A stretch of 64,000 bases of DNA, taken from NCBI RefSeq assembly GCF_900101475.1, contig NZ_FMZV01000005.1, positions 124,001 through 188,000 on the forward strand, read 5' to 3'. The notes under the pieces are model-generated. The model worked only from the letters and a program-made list of their open reading frames with translations. It searched no databases and was not told the DNA's origin. The position numbers were made by a program, and so were the translations under genes. Shown one piece after another: positions 33,800 to 41,704 of the stretch; position 1 is the first letter of the stretch; every line of letters starts with the position of its first letter. The DNA comes from Ruegeria marina. GTDB taxonomy: Bacteria; Pseudomonadota; Alphaproteobacteria; Rhodobacterales; Rhodobacteraceae.

Positions 33800-33842
33800 A
33801 GATAACATAGAAACATTCTACGATCTTTATGTGTTGTTATCT
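33800..33842. promoter_or_regulatory. 8-bp inverted repeat upstream of the YeeE/YedE gene
   Basis: AGATAACA (33800-33807) and TGTTATCT (33835-33842) are perfect inverted partners 27 bp apart, enclosing the ACATTC-N9-TATGTGTT motif. It is 49-91 bp upstream of the start codon. Possible operator or looped site; no binding protein can be named. Confidence 0.4.
33813..33835 (+). promoter_or_regulatory. Putative ArsR-type operator (half-conserved) upstream of YeeE
   Basis: ACATTC-N9-TATGTGTT, matching the site before the persulfide dioxygenase at both ends (ACATTC and TATRTGTT). Only the ATTC arm agrees with the full palindrome before dsrE2. Confidence 0.35.
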
Positions 33843-33890
33843 CCGGGGATTGCCTGCGGTCGCAACACTTCTGGGAGGAGAGAGGGCGCG

Positions 33891-34982
33891 ATGGTGGAAA
33901 CGTGGAAAGAGCTGGCGGTCGAGTCGGCTGACTTTTACATCGCCTGGGGCGGGCTGCTGATCGGCATCGCCTTTGGCTTCATCGTCTACCGGACGAATTT
34001 TTGCACCATGGGATCGATCTCGGACATCCTGTCGTTCGGGGACTGGAACCGGTTCCGGGCATGGCTGCTGGCGATCGCCATTGCGGTTTTCGGGGTCTGG
34101 CTGATCGAAGGCGCGGCAATCGCGGACATGACTTTGTCAATGTATCAGACGCCGAGCCTGGGGTGGGGGGCCAATATCGCGGGCGGCCTGATCTTCGGAT
34201 TCGGCATGGTGTTTTCGGGCGGATGTATCAGTCGCAACCTGGTGCGGGCAGGGGGAGGAGACCTGCGTTCGATCGTGGTTCTGCTGATCACCGGCATCTT
34301 CGGCTACATGACCATCGGCGGATTGCTAGGGCCCTTGCGGGTTGCGATCTTCGATCCGTTGTCGGCAGACCTGTCCGGAGCCGGCATGGAGGATCAGAGC
34401 CTCGGCGCCGTCCTGTCCGGCCTGACCGGGATCCCGGTCGACGCGGCGACAACCGCAAGCACAATGATCGTGGTCGCAGGGCTGCTGGCGTTCTGTTTTG
34501 CAAGCGCCAGCTTCAGGACTTCGCCGCGCAATCTTGTGGCGGGCGTCGGTATCGGGCTGTGTGTCGTCCTGGGGTGGGTGCTGACCGGTTTGACCTTTGA
34601 CGAGTTCGCGGACAACCCGACGCTGATTTCGCTCAGCTACGTGCGGCCGGTGGGCGACTCGATCGACTACCTGATGCGCTATACCGCGCTGGGCGCGCCG
34701 GGCTTCGGGATTGTCACCGTGGCCGGCGCCCTGATCGGAGGGCTGGCGGGAGCGCTGTCCATGGGGCGGTTGCACCTGACCACCTTTGCCGATCAGGCGG
34801 ATTCGATCCGGAACATGTTCGGCGCGGCCCTGATGGGGATCGGCGGCGTGCTGGCGCTGGGCTGCACGGTGGGACAGGCGCTGACCGGCGTATCGACCCT
34901 GGCCGTCGGCTCGCTCATCACCTTCGCCGCCATCGTGCTCGGCGGCGTTGCCGGGGTGAAGACGATGGAAGCCATCGCCTGA
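33891..34982 (+). CDS. YeeE/YedE-family sulfur-compound transporter (full length)
   Basis: A 363-residue polytopic membrane protein with the paired Cys motifs of full-length YeeE/YedE proteins: RTNFCTMGSISD near residue 36, FSGGCISRNLVRAGGG near 108 and ALGCTVGQALTG near 325. Members take up thiosulfate (TsuA) or move other sulfur species. The start at 33891 follows GGGAGGAGAGAGG. It is convergent with the Mrp gene (2 bp apart) and sits at the edge of the dsr region, suggesting uptake of sulfur for oxidation. A longer in-frame start upstream would overlap the operator-like motif region. Confidence 0.88.
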   Translation: MVETWKELAVESADFYIAWGGLLIGIAFGFIVYRTNFCTMGSISDILSFGDWNRFRAWLLAIAIAVFGVWLIEGAAIADMTLSMYQTPSLGWGANIAGGLIFGFGMVFSGGCISRNLVRAGGGDLRSIVVLLITGIFGYMTIGGLLGPLRVAIFDPLSADLSGAGMEDQSLGAVLSGLTGIPVDAATTASTMIVVAGLLAFCFASASFRTSPRNLVAGVGIGLCVVLGWVLTGLTFDEFADNPTLISLSYVRPVGDSIDYLMRYTALGAPGFGIVTVAGALIGGLAGALSMGRLHLTTFADQADSIRNMFGAALMGIGGVLALGCTVGQALTGVSTLAVGSLITFAAIVLGGVAGVKTMEAIA

Positions 34983-34984
34983 AA

Positions 34985-36094
34985 TCAGTCGTCATCCTCC
35001 TCGGGGAAGAGGCGGGTGGCGACCCTCAGCGCAATGTCGCGGTAATGCCGGGCATGGATCCCGTCGGGTTCGGATATCACCACGGGCGTGCCCGCATCGG
35101 ACATCTCGCGGATCGTCATGTGCAGCGGAATCGCGCCGAGGAAGGGCACGCCCAGCCGGCGGGCGTCCTGCTCGGCGCCGCCGTGGCCGAAGATGTCGGA
35201 TTGCTGCCCGCAATGCGGGCAGAAGAAGGTCGACATGTTCTCGACGATGCCGAGGATCGGAACATCCACCTGCTTGAACATCTTCAGCCCCTTGCGCGCG
35301 TCGATCAGGGCAAGGTCCTGCGGGGTCGAGACGATCACGGCACCCTGCAACGGCACCTGTTGCGCCATTGTCAGCTGTGCGTCACCGGTGCCGGGCGGCA
35401 TGTCCAGAACCAGAACATCCAGTTCACCCCAGTTCACCTCGCGGGTCATCTGCATCAGGGCGGTGACGACCATGGGGCCGCGCCAGATCACCGGGCTTTC
35501 CTCTTGCATGAGAAAGCCCATGGACATGACCTTGATGCCGTATTGCTCGACCGGGTGGACCACGTCATCCTCGATCCGGGGGCGTTCGGTGATGGCCAGG
35601 AGGCGGGGCATCGAGGGGCCGTAGATGTCCGCGTCCAGCAGCCCGACGCGCAGGCCCAGCGACCGCAGCGCCAGCGCCAGGTTGACGGCGGTGGTCGATT
35701 TGCCGACGCCGCCCTTGCCGGAGGCGACCGCGATGATGGTCCTGATCCCCGGCACGGCCGCCGAATGCGGGCGCATGTCACGCCCAGGTGCCTCGGTCGG
35801 GCGTTTTTTCAGCTTCGGCGGTTCGGTGGCTGTGGGTTGAGGCGCGGCGGGGCGCTCGGCCGTCAGGACGACCAGCAGGTTCTCGATGCCGTCAAGGCTG
35901 TGCAACCTGTCCTCGATCAGGGACTGGACCTCGGCCAGGTCGCCCGGGTAATCGGGCGGGACATTGACGGGGATCACGACCTTGCCGCCTTCGACCATGA
36001 CCTGATCGGGAAGGATCATGCCCGAGGTCAGCAGATCCGTCCGGCTGCCCGGAGGGGTGATCAGCGACAGGCGTGCGAGGATGATCTTCTTCAT
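34985..36094 (-). CDS. mrp: Mrp/NBP35-family iron-sulfur carrier ATPase
   Basis: A 369-residue protein. The N-terminal 90 residues resemble the DUF59/MIP18 region (VMVEGGKVVIPVNVPPDYPG). The P-loop GKGGVGKST with deviant Walker A is at about residue 128, and the dimer-bridging CPHC pair at about 300 (STFFCPHCGQQSD). ApbC/Mrp proteins bind and transfer 4Fe-4S clusters. Last gene of the operon opposite dsrA (dioxygenase, two small proteins, mrp). The dsr operon needs at least a dozen 4Fe-4S clusters, so a dedicated assembly role is an attractive inference. Confidence 0.92.
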   Translation of the reverse strand: MKKIILARLSLITPPGSRTDLLTSGMILPDQVMVEGGKVVIPVNVPPDYPGDLAEVQSLIEDRLHSLDGIENLLVVLTAERPAAPQPTATEPPKLKKRPTEAPGRDMRPHSAAVPGIRTIIAVASGKGGVGKSTTAVNLALALRSLGLRVGLLDADIYGPSMPRLLAITERPRIEDDVVHPVEQYGIKVMSMGFLMQEESPVIWRGPMVVTALMQMTREVNWGELDVLVLDMPPGTGDAQLTMAQQVPLQGAVIVSTPQDLALIDARKGLKMFKQVDVPILGIVENMSTFFCPHCGQQSDIFGHGGAEQDARRLGVPFLGAIPLHMTIREMSDAGTPVVISEPDGIHARHYRDIALRVATRLFPEEDDD

Positions 36095-36149
36095 TCGGTC
36101 TTCCTTTGGTCATTGATGTGGGCGGTGGTGTCGCAGTGTTTTCGGATGC

Positions 36150-36353
36150 TCACAGCCGGTCGGCGGTTTCGGCCAGCGTTCTGCTCAGCCGGAGGGCGCT
36201 CTCGGCGTCCAGATCGACCTGGGTGATCCGGGTGCCCTCGCGCAGCACCAGCCGGACCAGTTTCATGCCACTGTCGAACTCCACCAGCCGGATCGACGCC
36301 TTGCGGCTATAGGGCAGATCCAGCTGCGCGATCTCGGTCACCTTGTCGGTCAT
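36150..36353 (-). CDS. Small conserved protein (DUF6967-like)
   Basis: A 67-residue soluble protein, MTDKVTEIAQLDLPYSRKAS then VRLVLREGTRITQVDLDAES. I recognise it only loosely as a small protein that accompanies sulfur-oxidation or Mrp genes. Its ATG overlaps the stop of the preceding small gene by 4 bp, and mrp follows 55 bp later. Function unknown; the genomic place is the best clue. Confidence 0.7.
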   Translation of the reverse strand: MTDKVTEIAQLDLPYSRKASIRLVEFDSGMKLVRLVLREGTRITQVDLDAESALRLSRTLAETADRL

Positions 36354-36544
36354 GTGTCCGCCCCCCTGGTAAACGCGGCCTCGAGTACCCATTGCCAGTT
36401 GCGCGGCGTGTCGCGGTAGTCCGGCTTGACGTCGAACTCCAGGAACATCTGACCGGATGTGCCGGCGTGTTCCACCAATGCGATCAATTCGCGGAACGAG
36501 GCCACTTCGGGGTGGCCGATGATCAGATCGCTAAGCTGCGCCAC
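36350..36544 (-). CDS. Small conserved protein, function unknown (GTG start)
   Basis: A 64-residue protein, MAQLSDLIIGHPEVASFREL then MFLEFDVKPDYRDTPRNWQW. The start is a GTG at 36544 preceded by GGGAGGA at ideal spacing inside the end of the dioxygenase gene, so the two genes overlap by 14 bp; the much longer open frame further upstream is only read-through of that gene. It is coupled to the next small gene by a 4-bp overlap. No family recognised. Confidence 0.68.
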   Translation of the reverse strand: MAQLSDLIIGHPEVASFRELIALVEHAGTSGQMFLEFDVKPDYRDTPRNWQWVLEAAFTRGADT

Positions 36545-37463
36545 GAAAATCCTCCCGTACTCGCTGGTGAAAGCGGATCCGCAGGATGACGCGGGCCTGT
36601 TCGCCTTCACCGTCTGTAAACCCAGTCCTGTCATGCAGCACATTGTTGCAGACGATACCTTGTCCCGGCTGCAACCGGATGCTGCGCATCAGCGGATCGC
36701 CAGAGCCCAGCCAGTCGCGCAGCCAATCCGCGGCCGCTCGGGTTGCCGGATCGTCCCGCCAGGCAATCGACCTGGTGCGCGCGGTATAGCGCATCTGCAA
36801 CCGCCCGGTGGCCTCATCCGAGTGGAACACGGGGCCCGTCGACGTCGGGCGCAGCGTTCCGTCCTTTTCCCTGTTCTCCGGAATGGTCATCGCCTCCGGA
36901 TGCATGAGCGCGCGGACATAGTCGGGGTTTTCGTCGCGCAGCCGCAAATAGGCGACTTCCGGGTCGAGCAGATGGTTTTCTCCGCCGGACAGGGCCTGCT
37001 GGAAACAATGCAGGATGAAGCCTTTCACCGGTTGTTCGGGCGGGTTGTAATATCCGTCCGTATGCCAGTTCATCGGGCGCGGAGTGTAGGGGATGTATCC
37101 CTTCTTGCCTTCTCCCGACGAGGTTCTGAGCGCCACCACATGCGACAGGCCCGCCGAGCGATGGTTCTCGGCAATGCTCAGCCCGAGCTGGCCCGCGAAG
37201 CGCAGGAGCGAGGCGCTGGTATATTCAAGTCGGGGATCGTGATTCCCGGTGCGGTAGATCGCGAAATTCTGGACGCTGCACCGCCATTCGATTGCGGCCA
37301 CAGCCTGCGGGTCCGGTTTGTCCAGCGCGGCAATGGACACGGGTTCGATCTGTTCCAGGGTCTGGGACACGCGAATCTTTGCCGTGCGCCAGTTTTCCCA
37401 ACGATCGTTTTGCGACAGGTCCGTCCAGTCGAAATTTCTTATCGTGTTTGTCAGGTTTTCCAT
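36531..37463 (-). CDS. TauD/TfdA (gamma-butyrobetaine hydroxylase-like) Fe(II)/2-oxoglutarate dioxygenase
   Basis: A 310-residue non-haem iron oxygenase. The metal triad is His134 and Asp136 in WHTDGYY plus distal His277 in CNNVLHDRTGF. The 2-oxoglutarate Arg is probably 291 or 295 (ARVILRIR). Family members hydroxylate carnitine precursors or release sulfite from taurine-type sulfonates. It is divergent from dsrA across 255 bp and leads an operon with two small proteins and mrp. A role in supplying sulfite or modifying a Dsr partner is possible but unproven. Confidence 0.82.
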   Translation of the reverse strand: MENLTNTIRNFDWTDLSQNDRWENWRTAKIRVSQTLEQIEPVSIAALDKPDPQAVAAIEWRCSVQNFAIYRTGNHDPRLEYTSASLLRFAGQLGLSIAENHRSAGLSHVVALRTSSGEGKKGYIPYTPRPMNWHTDGYYNPPEQPVKGFILHCFQQALSGGENHLLDPEVAYLRLRDENPDYVRALMHPEAMTIPENREKDGTLRPTSTGPVFHSDEATGRLQMRYTARTRSIAWRDDPATRAAADWLRDWLGSGDPLMRSIRLQPGQGIVCNNVLHDRTGFTDGEGEQARVILRIRFHQRVREDFRGAA

Positions 37464-37529
37464 AAGCTTTTGTGTGTTCCCGACTTTCTGGCTTCGTTGT
37501 CGCGATGCGGCGATGCGGCGCGAAATGCT

Positions 37530-37547
37530 GCAACGCAATATTGTTGC
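37530..37547. promoter_or_regulatory. Inverted repeat in the dioxygenase/dsrA intergenic region
   Basis: GCAAC (37530-37534) and GTTGC (37543-37547) flank 8 bp, and a second inverted repeat, GTTTCA-ACA-TGAAAC, lies at 37606-37620. Both are in the shared promoter region of dsrA and the divergent dioxygenase operon. They are candidate operators only. Confidence 0.35.
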
Positions 37548-37579
37548 GCGAAGCTGCACTAATTCTTGCGTATCTCTCC

Positions 37580-37602
37580 ATATTCGTAAATTATTATGTA
37601 AT
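37580..37602 (+). promoter_or_regulatory. Putative ArsR-type operator (half-conserved) upstream of dsrA
   Basis: ATATTC-N9-TATGTAAT, matching the sites before the YeeE and persulfide dioxygenase genes at ATTC and TATRT with the same spacing. About 115 bp upstream of both dsrA and the divergent dioxygenase start. The right palindrome arm is not conserved. Confidence 0.35.
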
Positions 37603-37718
37603 GATGTTTCAACATGAAACGCCCGGCCGGCCTCAAACATCCCGAATTTACGGGACTTCGGCCGGAGACGGCGGCAGCGCCGGCAAGTTCGGTTCAAGGC
37701 GGAGACAGGGAGAACGCC

Positions 37719-39014
37719 ATGAAAGACGACAAGGACGCAAACACAGAGGACCGCAAGATCCACCCGACACCCTTGCTGGACGAGCTCGAAGACGGGCCAT
37801 GGCCCAGTTTCGTCACCGGTATCAAGCGGCTGCGCGACGAAGGATCTGAGGGCAACAAGAAGATCATGAATGACCTTCTGGGTCAGCTCAATCATTCCTA
37901 CGAGAACCGTATGGGATACTGGAAGGGCGGCACGGTGTCCGTCTTTGGCTATGGCGGCGGGATCATCCCGCGGTTTTCCGAAGTGGCCAGCAAGTTCCCG
38001 GAATCAAAGGAATTTCACACCCTGCGTGTGATGCCGCCCGCAGGGTTCCATTATTCCACCGACATCCTGCGCAAGCTCTGTGATATCTGGGAGCGGCACG
38101 GGTCCGGCCTGATCGCGTTTCATGGCCAGTCCGGCGACATCATGTTCCAGGGCTGCACCACGGAGAACACCCAGAAGGCCTTTGACGAGCTGAACCAGAT
38201 CGGTTTCGACCTTGGCGGGGCCGGGCCCGCGTTGCGGACGGCGATGTCCTGTGTGGGCCATGCGCGCTGTGAACAGTCCTGCTTTGACGAGGTGCGCGCC
38301 CATCGCACGATCATCAACTCGCTCCTGGACGAGATGCACCGTCCGGCGCTGCCCTACAAGTTCAAGTTCAAGTTCTCGGGCTGTGCCAACGATTGCGTCA
38401 ACGCCATCCATCGGGCCGATTTCGCGGTGATCGGCACCTGGCGCGACGACATCAAGATCGACCAGGAAAAGGTCAAGGAGCACGTCAGGGAGAAGGGGCG
38501 CAAGTACACGATCGACACGGTTGTCTCGATGTGTCCGACGCGGGCCATCTCGCTCAACGATGACGACACACTGGAGATCGACAATCGCTCCTGCGTGCGC
38601 TGTATGCATTGCATCAACGTCATGACCAAGGCGCTCAGCCCCGGCGACGATCGCGGTATCTCGATCATGATCGGGGGCAAGCGGGCGCTGAAGATCGGTG
38701 ACCTGATGGGGATCATGGTGGTGCCCTTCATGAAGCTGGAAACCGACGAGGATTTCGAAAAGCTCGAAGAGTTCGCCCAGAACGTTGTCGAGTTCTTTGC
38801 CGACAACGCGCTGGAGCACGAGCGGATCGGCGAGACCATCGACCGGATCGGCCTGCCGGCCTTCCTGGAAGCGCTGGAGATCGAGCCCGACCCGAACATG
38901 GTCAATCATCCGCGCACCTCTTGCTATGTGCGCACCGATGATTTCGACGAGGAAGCCGCGAAATGGTTCGACCGGATGGCCGCCGAGAAGGCGGGCAATA
39001 CGGCGGCCGAGTAA
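37719..39014 (+). CDS. dsrA: Reverse-type dissimilatory sulfite reductase alpha subunit
   Basis: A 431-residue sirohaem protein. The sirohaem/4Fe-4S cysteines are Cys178 and Cys184 (CVGHARC) and Cys222 and Cys226 (CANDC). An inserted ferredoxin domain follows, with CPTRAIS and CVRCMHCINVM. With DsrB it oxidises the DsrC-bound trisulfide or persulfide to sulfite in the cytoplasm. The ATG at 37719 follows ACAGGGAG; an upstream in-frame ATG lacks such a site. First gene of dsrABEFHCMKLJOP. Oxidative direction is inferred from the accompanying dsrEFH and dsrL. Confidence 0.95.
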   Translation: MKDDKDANTEDRKIHPTPLLDELEDGPWPSFVTGIKRLRDEGSEGNKKIMNDLLGQLNHSYENRMGYWKGGTVSVFGYGGGIIPRFSEVASKFPESKEFHTLRVMPPAGFHYSTDILRKLCDIWERHGSGLIAFHGQSGDIMFQGCTTENTQKAFDELNQIGFDLGGAGPALRTAMSCVGHARCEQSCFDEVRAHRTIINSLLDEMHRPALPYKFKFKFSGCANDCVNAIHRADFAVIGTWRDDIKIDQEKVKEHVREKGRKYTIDTVVSMCPTRAISLNDDDTLEIDNRSCVRCMHCINVMTKALSPGDDRGISIMIGGKRALKIGDLMGIMVVPFMKLETDEDFEKLEEFAQNVVEFFADNALEHERIGETIDRIGLPAFLEALEIEPDPNMVNHPRTSCYVRTDDFDEEAAKWFDRMAAEKAGNTAAE

Positions 39015-39038
39015 GTCCAGGCCAGGAGGGAGAGAGAG

Positions 39039-40121
39039 ATGACGACCCAGGCAAAGACCCCCCGCGTCCCGGACGAGGTTGGCGTTCCGGACCCGTTCCA
39101 GTACATGCACCCGGTGATGAAGGCCAATTATGGCAACTGGGACTGGCACGAACGGCCGCGTCCCGGCGTGCTGCGCCATGTCGCGAAATCGGGCGACGTG
39201 ATCTATACCGTGCGCGCCGGAACCCAGCGCCAGATGGATGTGTTCACCATCCGCAAGCTGTGCGACATCGGCGACGCTTATGCCGATGGCCATGTGCGGT
39301 TCACCACGCGGTCGAACATCGAATTCATGGTGGCGGACGAGGGCAAGGTCGCACCGCTGATCGCCGCGCTGGAGGAGGCCGGATTTCCGGTCGGCGGCAC
39401 TGGCGCCTCGGTCTCGATGGTCAGCCATACGCAGGGCTGGCTGCATTGCGACATTCCCGGCACCGATGCCTCGGGCGTGGTCAAGGGGCTGATGGACATG
39501 CTGCACAAGGAGTTCGTGCAGGAAAGGATGCCCAACCGGCTGCGGATCACCACCAGCTGCTGCCAGATCAACTGCGGCGGGCAGGGGGATATCGCGGTCA
39601 ACGTGCAGTACACCAAGCCGCCCAAGATCAACCACGATCTGGTCGCCAACGTCTGCGAACGCCCCGCCGTGGTGGCCCGCTGCCCGGTCGCGGCCATTCG
39701 CCCGGCGATGGTCAACGGCAAGCCGTCGCTGGAGGTGGACGAGAAGAAATGCGTCTGCTGCGGGGCCTGCTATCCGCCCTGTCCGCCAATGCAGATCAAC
39801 GGCGCGGATTCGACCAAGATCGCGGTCTGGGTCGGGGGCAAGCATTCGAATGCGCGCTCCAAGCCCACTTTCCACAAGCTGGCGGTCGCCAACCTGCCCA
39901 ACAACGCGCCGCACTGGCCCGAAGTGAAGGAGGTCGTACGCCGGATCGTCGAAGCCTACAAGCACGACGCCAAGCATTGGGAACGGATGGGCGAGTGGAT
40001 CGACCGGATCGGTTGGAAACGGTTCTTCGAGATGACCGAACTGGCGTTTACCAAGCACCATCTGGACACGTGGACCGGCGCGCGCAAGACGATGAACATG
40101 TCCGCCCATCTGCATTTCTGA
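39039..40121 (+). CDS. dsrB: Reverse-type dissimilatory sulfite reductase beta subunit
   Basis: A 360-residue protein. The N-terminal ferrodoxin-like region has the fold-defining RPRPGVLRHVAKSGD. The sirohaem region has TTSCCQINCGGQGDIA (about residue 172) and CERPAVVARCPV, and the ferredoxin domain has CVCCGACYPPCPP near residue 245. Length and motifs match DsrB. The ATG follows AGGAGGGAGAGAG, 24 bp after dsrA. Forms the alpha2beta2 enzyme with DsrA. Confidence 0.95.
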   Translation: MTTQAKTPRVPDEVGVPDPFQYMHPVMKANYGNWDWHERPRPGVLRHVAKSGDVIYTVRAGTQRQMDVFTIRKLCDIGDAYADGHVRFTTRSNIEFMVADEGKVAPLIAALEEAGFPVGGTGASVSMVSHTQGWLHCDIPGTDASGVVKGLMDMLHKEFVQERMPNRLRITTSCCQINCGGQGDIAVNVQYTKPPKINHDLVANVCERPAVVARCPVAAIRPAMVNGKPSLEVDEKKCVCCGACYPPCPPMQINGADSTKIAVWVGGKHSNARSKPTFHKLAVANLPNNAPHWPEVKEVVRRIVEAYKHDAKHWERMGEWIDRIGWKRFFEMTELAFTKHHLDTWTGARKTMNMSAHLHF

Positions 40122-40137
40122 CGGGAAGGGTTCGGAC

Positions 40138-40530
40138 GTGAAGATCGGAGTAGTCGTCAGCGAAGGGCCCTATACCCACCAGGCCGCCGATACCGCCTAT
40201 CAGTTCGTGAAGGCGGCGCTGGACAAGGGGCACGAGGTGCCGCGGGTGTTCTTCTACCATGACGGGGTCAATGTCTCGACCCGGTTGTCGGTGCCGCCGC
40301 AGGACGAGCGCCATATCCAGAAACAGTGGACGGCGCTCGCCCAGGACCACGGTATCGACCTTGTGGTCTGTATCGCGGCGGCGCAGCGGCGCGGGCTGTT
40401 GGACGAGAACGAGGCCAGGCGGCAGGGCAAGGATGCCCACAACATCGCCGAGGGGTTCCGGATCTCGGGTCTTGGGCAGTTGATCGAGATGGGGATCCAG
40501 ACCGACCGGCTGGTGACGTTCGGGGATTGA
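40138..40530 (+). CDS. dsrE: Sulfur carrier DsrE
   Basis: A 130-residue protein with GTG start. The active Cys is Cys78 (LVVCIAAAQRRG), the same position as the essential Cys78 of the Allochromatium protein. DsrE2F2H2 takes sulfane sulfur (from TusA) and passes it to DsrC. Its presence with DsrF and DsrH is a mark of sulfur-oxidising Dsr systems. 16 bp after dsrB. Confidence 0.95.
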   Translation: MKIGVVVSEGPYTHQAADTAYQFVKAALDKGHEVPRVFFYHDGVNVSTRLSVPPQDERHIQKQWTALAQDHGIDLVVCIAAAQRRGLLDENEARRQGKDAHNIAEGFRISGLGQLIEMGIQTDRLVTFGD

Positions 40531-40539
40531 GGCAGGGCG

Positions 40540-40947
40540 ATGTCGGATACCAAGAAATTCCTCTACGTGAACCGCAAGCCGCCCTATGGCACCATTTATG
40601 CGCTGGAAAGCCTCGAAGTTGTGCTGATCGGCGCGGCGTTCGAGCAGGATGTGTCGCTGGCCTTTCTCGATGACGGGGTGTTCCAGCTGACCCGCGGCCA
40701 GAACACCGACGCGATCGGGGTCAAGAACTTCTCTCCGACGTTCCGGGCGCTGGGCGATTACGAGGTGACCAAGCTCTATGTCGAGCGCGAGTCGCTGGAA
40801 GCGCGCGGCCTGTCCGAGGGCGATCTGCAAGAGATCACCTATGAGGACGAGGATGATGACTGGGAGGAGAAACCCTCGATCCGCGTCGTCAGCCGGGCCG
40901 AGATGGCAAAGATCATGGCCGATCAGGACGTCGTGCTGAGTTTCTAG
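40540..40947 (+). CDS. dsrF: DsrEFH complex subunit DsrF
   Basis: A 135-residue DsrE-fold protein (KKFLYVNRKPPYGTIYALES start) with an acidic patch near the C-terminus (YEDEDDDWEEKP). It has no conserved active Cys, as usual for DsrF. It lies 9 bp after dsrE and 10 bp before dsrH, in conserved order, and completes the hexamer that moves sulfur to DsrC. Confidence 0.93.
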   Translation: MSDTKKFLYVNRKPPYGTIYALESLEVVLIGAAFEQDVSLAFLDDGVFQLTRGQNTDAIGVKNFSPTFRALGDYEVTKLYVERESLEARGLSEGDLQEITYEDEDDDWEEKPSIRVVSRAEMAKIMADQDVVLSF

Positions 40948-40957
40948 GGGGGTAGAC

Positions 40958-41266
40958 ATGTCAACCTTGCACACCGTGAACAAGTCACCCTTCGGCAACA
41001 CGGCCCTGTCCAGTTGCCTAGGCCATTGTCTGACCGGCGATGCCGTCCTGTTGATCGAGGATGCTGTCTATGGCGCGCTCGACGGCTCGGCCATGGCGTC
41101 CGAGGTCAAGGCCCGGATGGGCGAGGTGGCGCTCTACGTGCTCGAAGGCGATCTCAAGGCGCGCGGCATCGACGCGGGCAAGTTGATCTCGGGGGCGCAG
41201 CCCGTCGGATACGACGGTTTCGTCGACCTCGTCACGGAACACGACCGGACGCAGTCCTGGCTTTGA
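40958..41266 (+). CDS. dsrH: DsrEFH complex subunit DsrH
   Basis: A 102-residue TusB-like protein with Cys20 at the family position (NTALSSCLGHC). A second Cys four residues later (Cys24) is less common. DsrH is a small subunit of DsrEFH. Followed 47 bp later by dsrC. Confidence 0.92.
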   Translation: MSTLHTVNKSPFGNTALSSCLGHCLTGDAVLLIEDAVYGALDGSAMASEVKARMGEVALYVLEGDLKARGIDAGKLISGAQPVGYDGFVDLVTEHDRTQSWL

Positions 41267-41313
41267 AAGATATGCCCGGCGGTTCCGGGCCTGAACAGGA
41301 AGAGGAAAGAACC

Positions 41314-41646
41314 ATGTCATACCAGGTCAACGGCCACACCATCGAACACGATGAAGAGGGCTATATCACCACGCTCAGCGACTGGTCCAAGGAACTGGCT
41401 GAAGAGATCGCCAAGACCGAGAATATCGACATGACCAGCGAGCATTGGGAAGTCGTGAATTTCCTGCGCGAGTATTACGACGAGTACCAGATCGCACCGG
41501 CCGTTCGGGTGCTGATCAAGGCGATCAAGAAGTCGATGGGCCCGGACAAGGGCAACAACAAGTACATGTACGAGCTGTTCCCCTATGGCCCGGCGAAACA
41601 GGCCTGCAAGATCGCCGGTCTGCCCAAGCCGACCGGCTGCGTCTGA
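41314..41646 (+). CDS. dsrC: Sulfur carrier DsrC
   Basis: A 110-residue protein ending CKIAGLPKPTGCV, so both functional cysteines are there: Cys98 and the penultimate Cys109, ten residues apart in between. The pair forms the trisulfide or persulfide that DsrAB oxidises. An HTH-like fold is expected. The ATG follows AGAGGAAAGAACC. Placed between dsrH and dsrM as in other sulfur oxidisers. Confidence 0.96.
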   Translation: MSYQVNGHTIEHDEEGYITTLSDWSKELAEEIAKTENIDMTSEHWEVVNFLREYYDEYQIAPAVRVLIKAIKKSMGPDKGNNKYMYELFPYGPAKQACKIAGLPKPTGCV

Positions 41647-41704
41647 GGCAAACAGGCTAACATCGCCCACTGACTGTTCAGGGGGCGCCAAAGGAGCAAC
41701 CCGC

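Noticed and set aside
38004-40115. A 703-codon minus-strand frame over dsrA and dsrB
   Set aside because: Antisense to two certain genes; composition is His/Arg/Asp-rich without domains.
37719-40121. Reductive (sulfate-reducing) type DsrAB
   Set aside because: DsrEFH and DsrL are present and no dsrD, aprAB or sat gene is seen in the window, which fits the oxidative type better.
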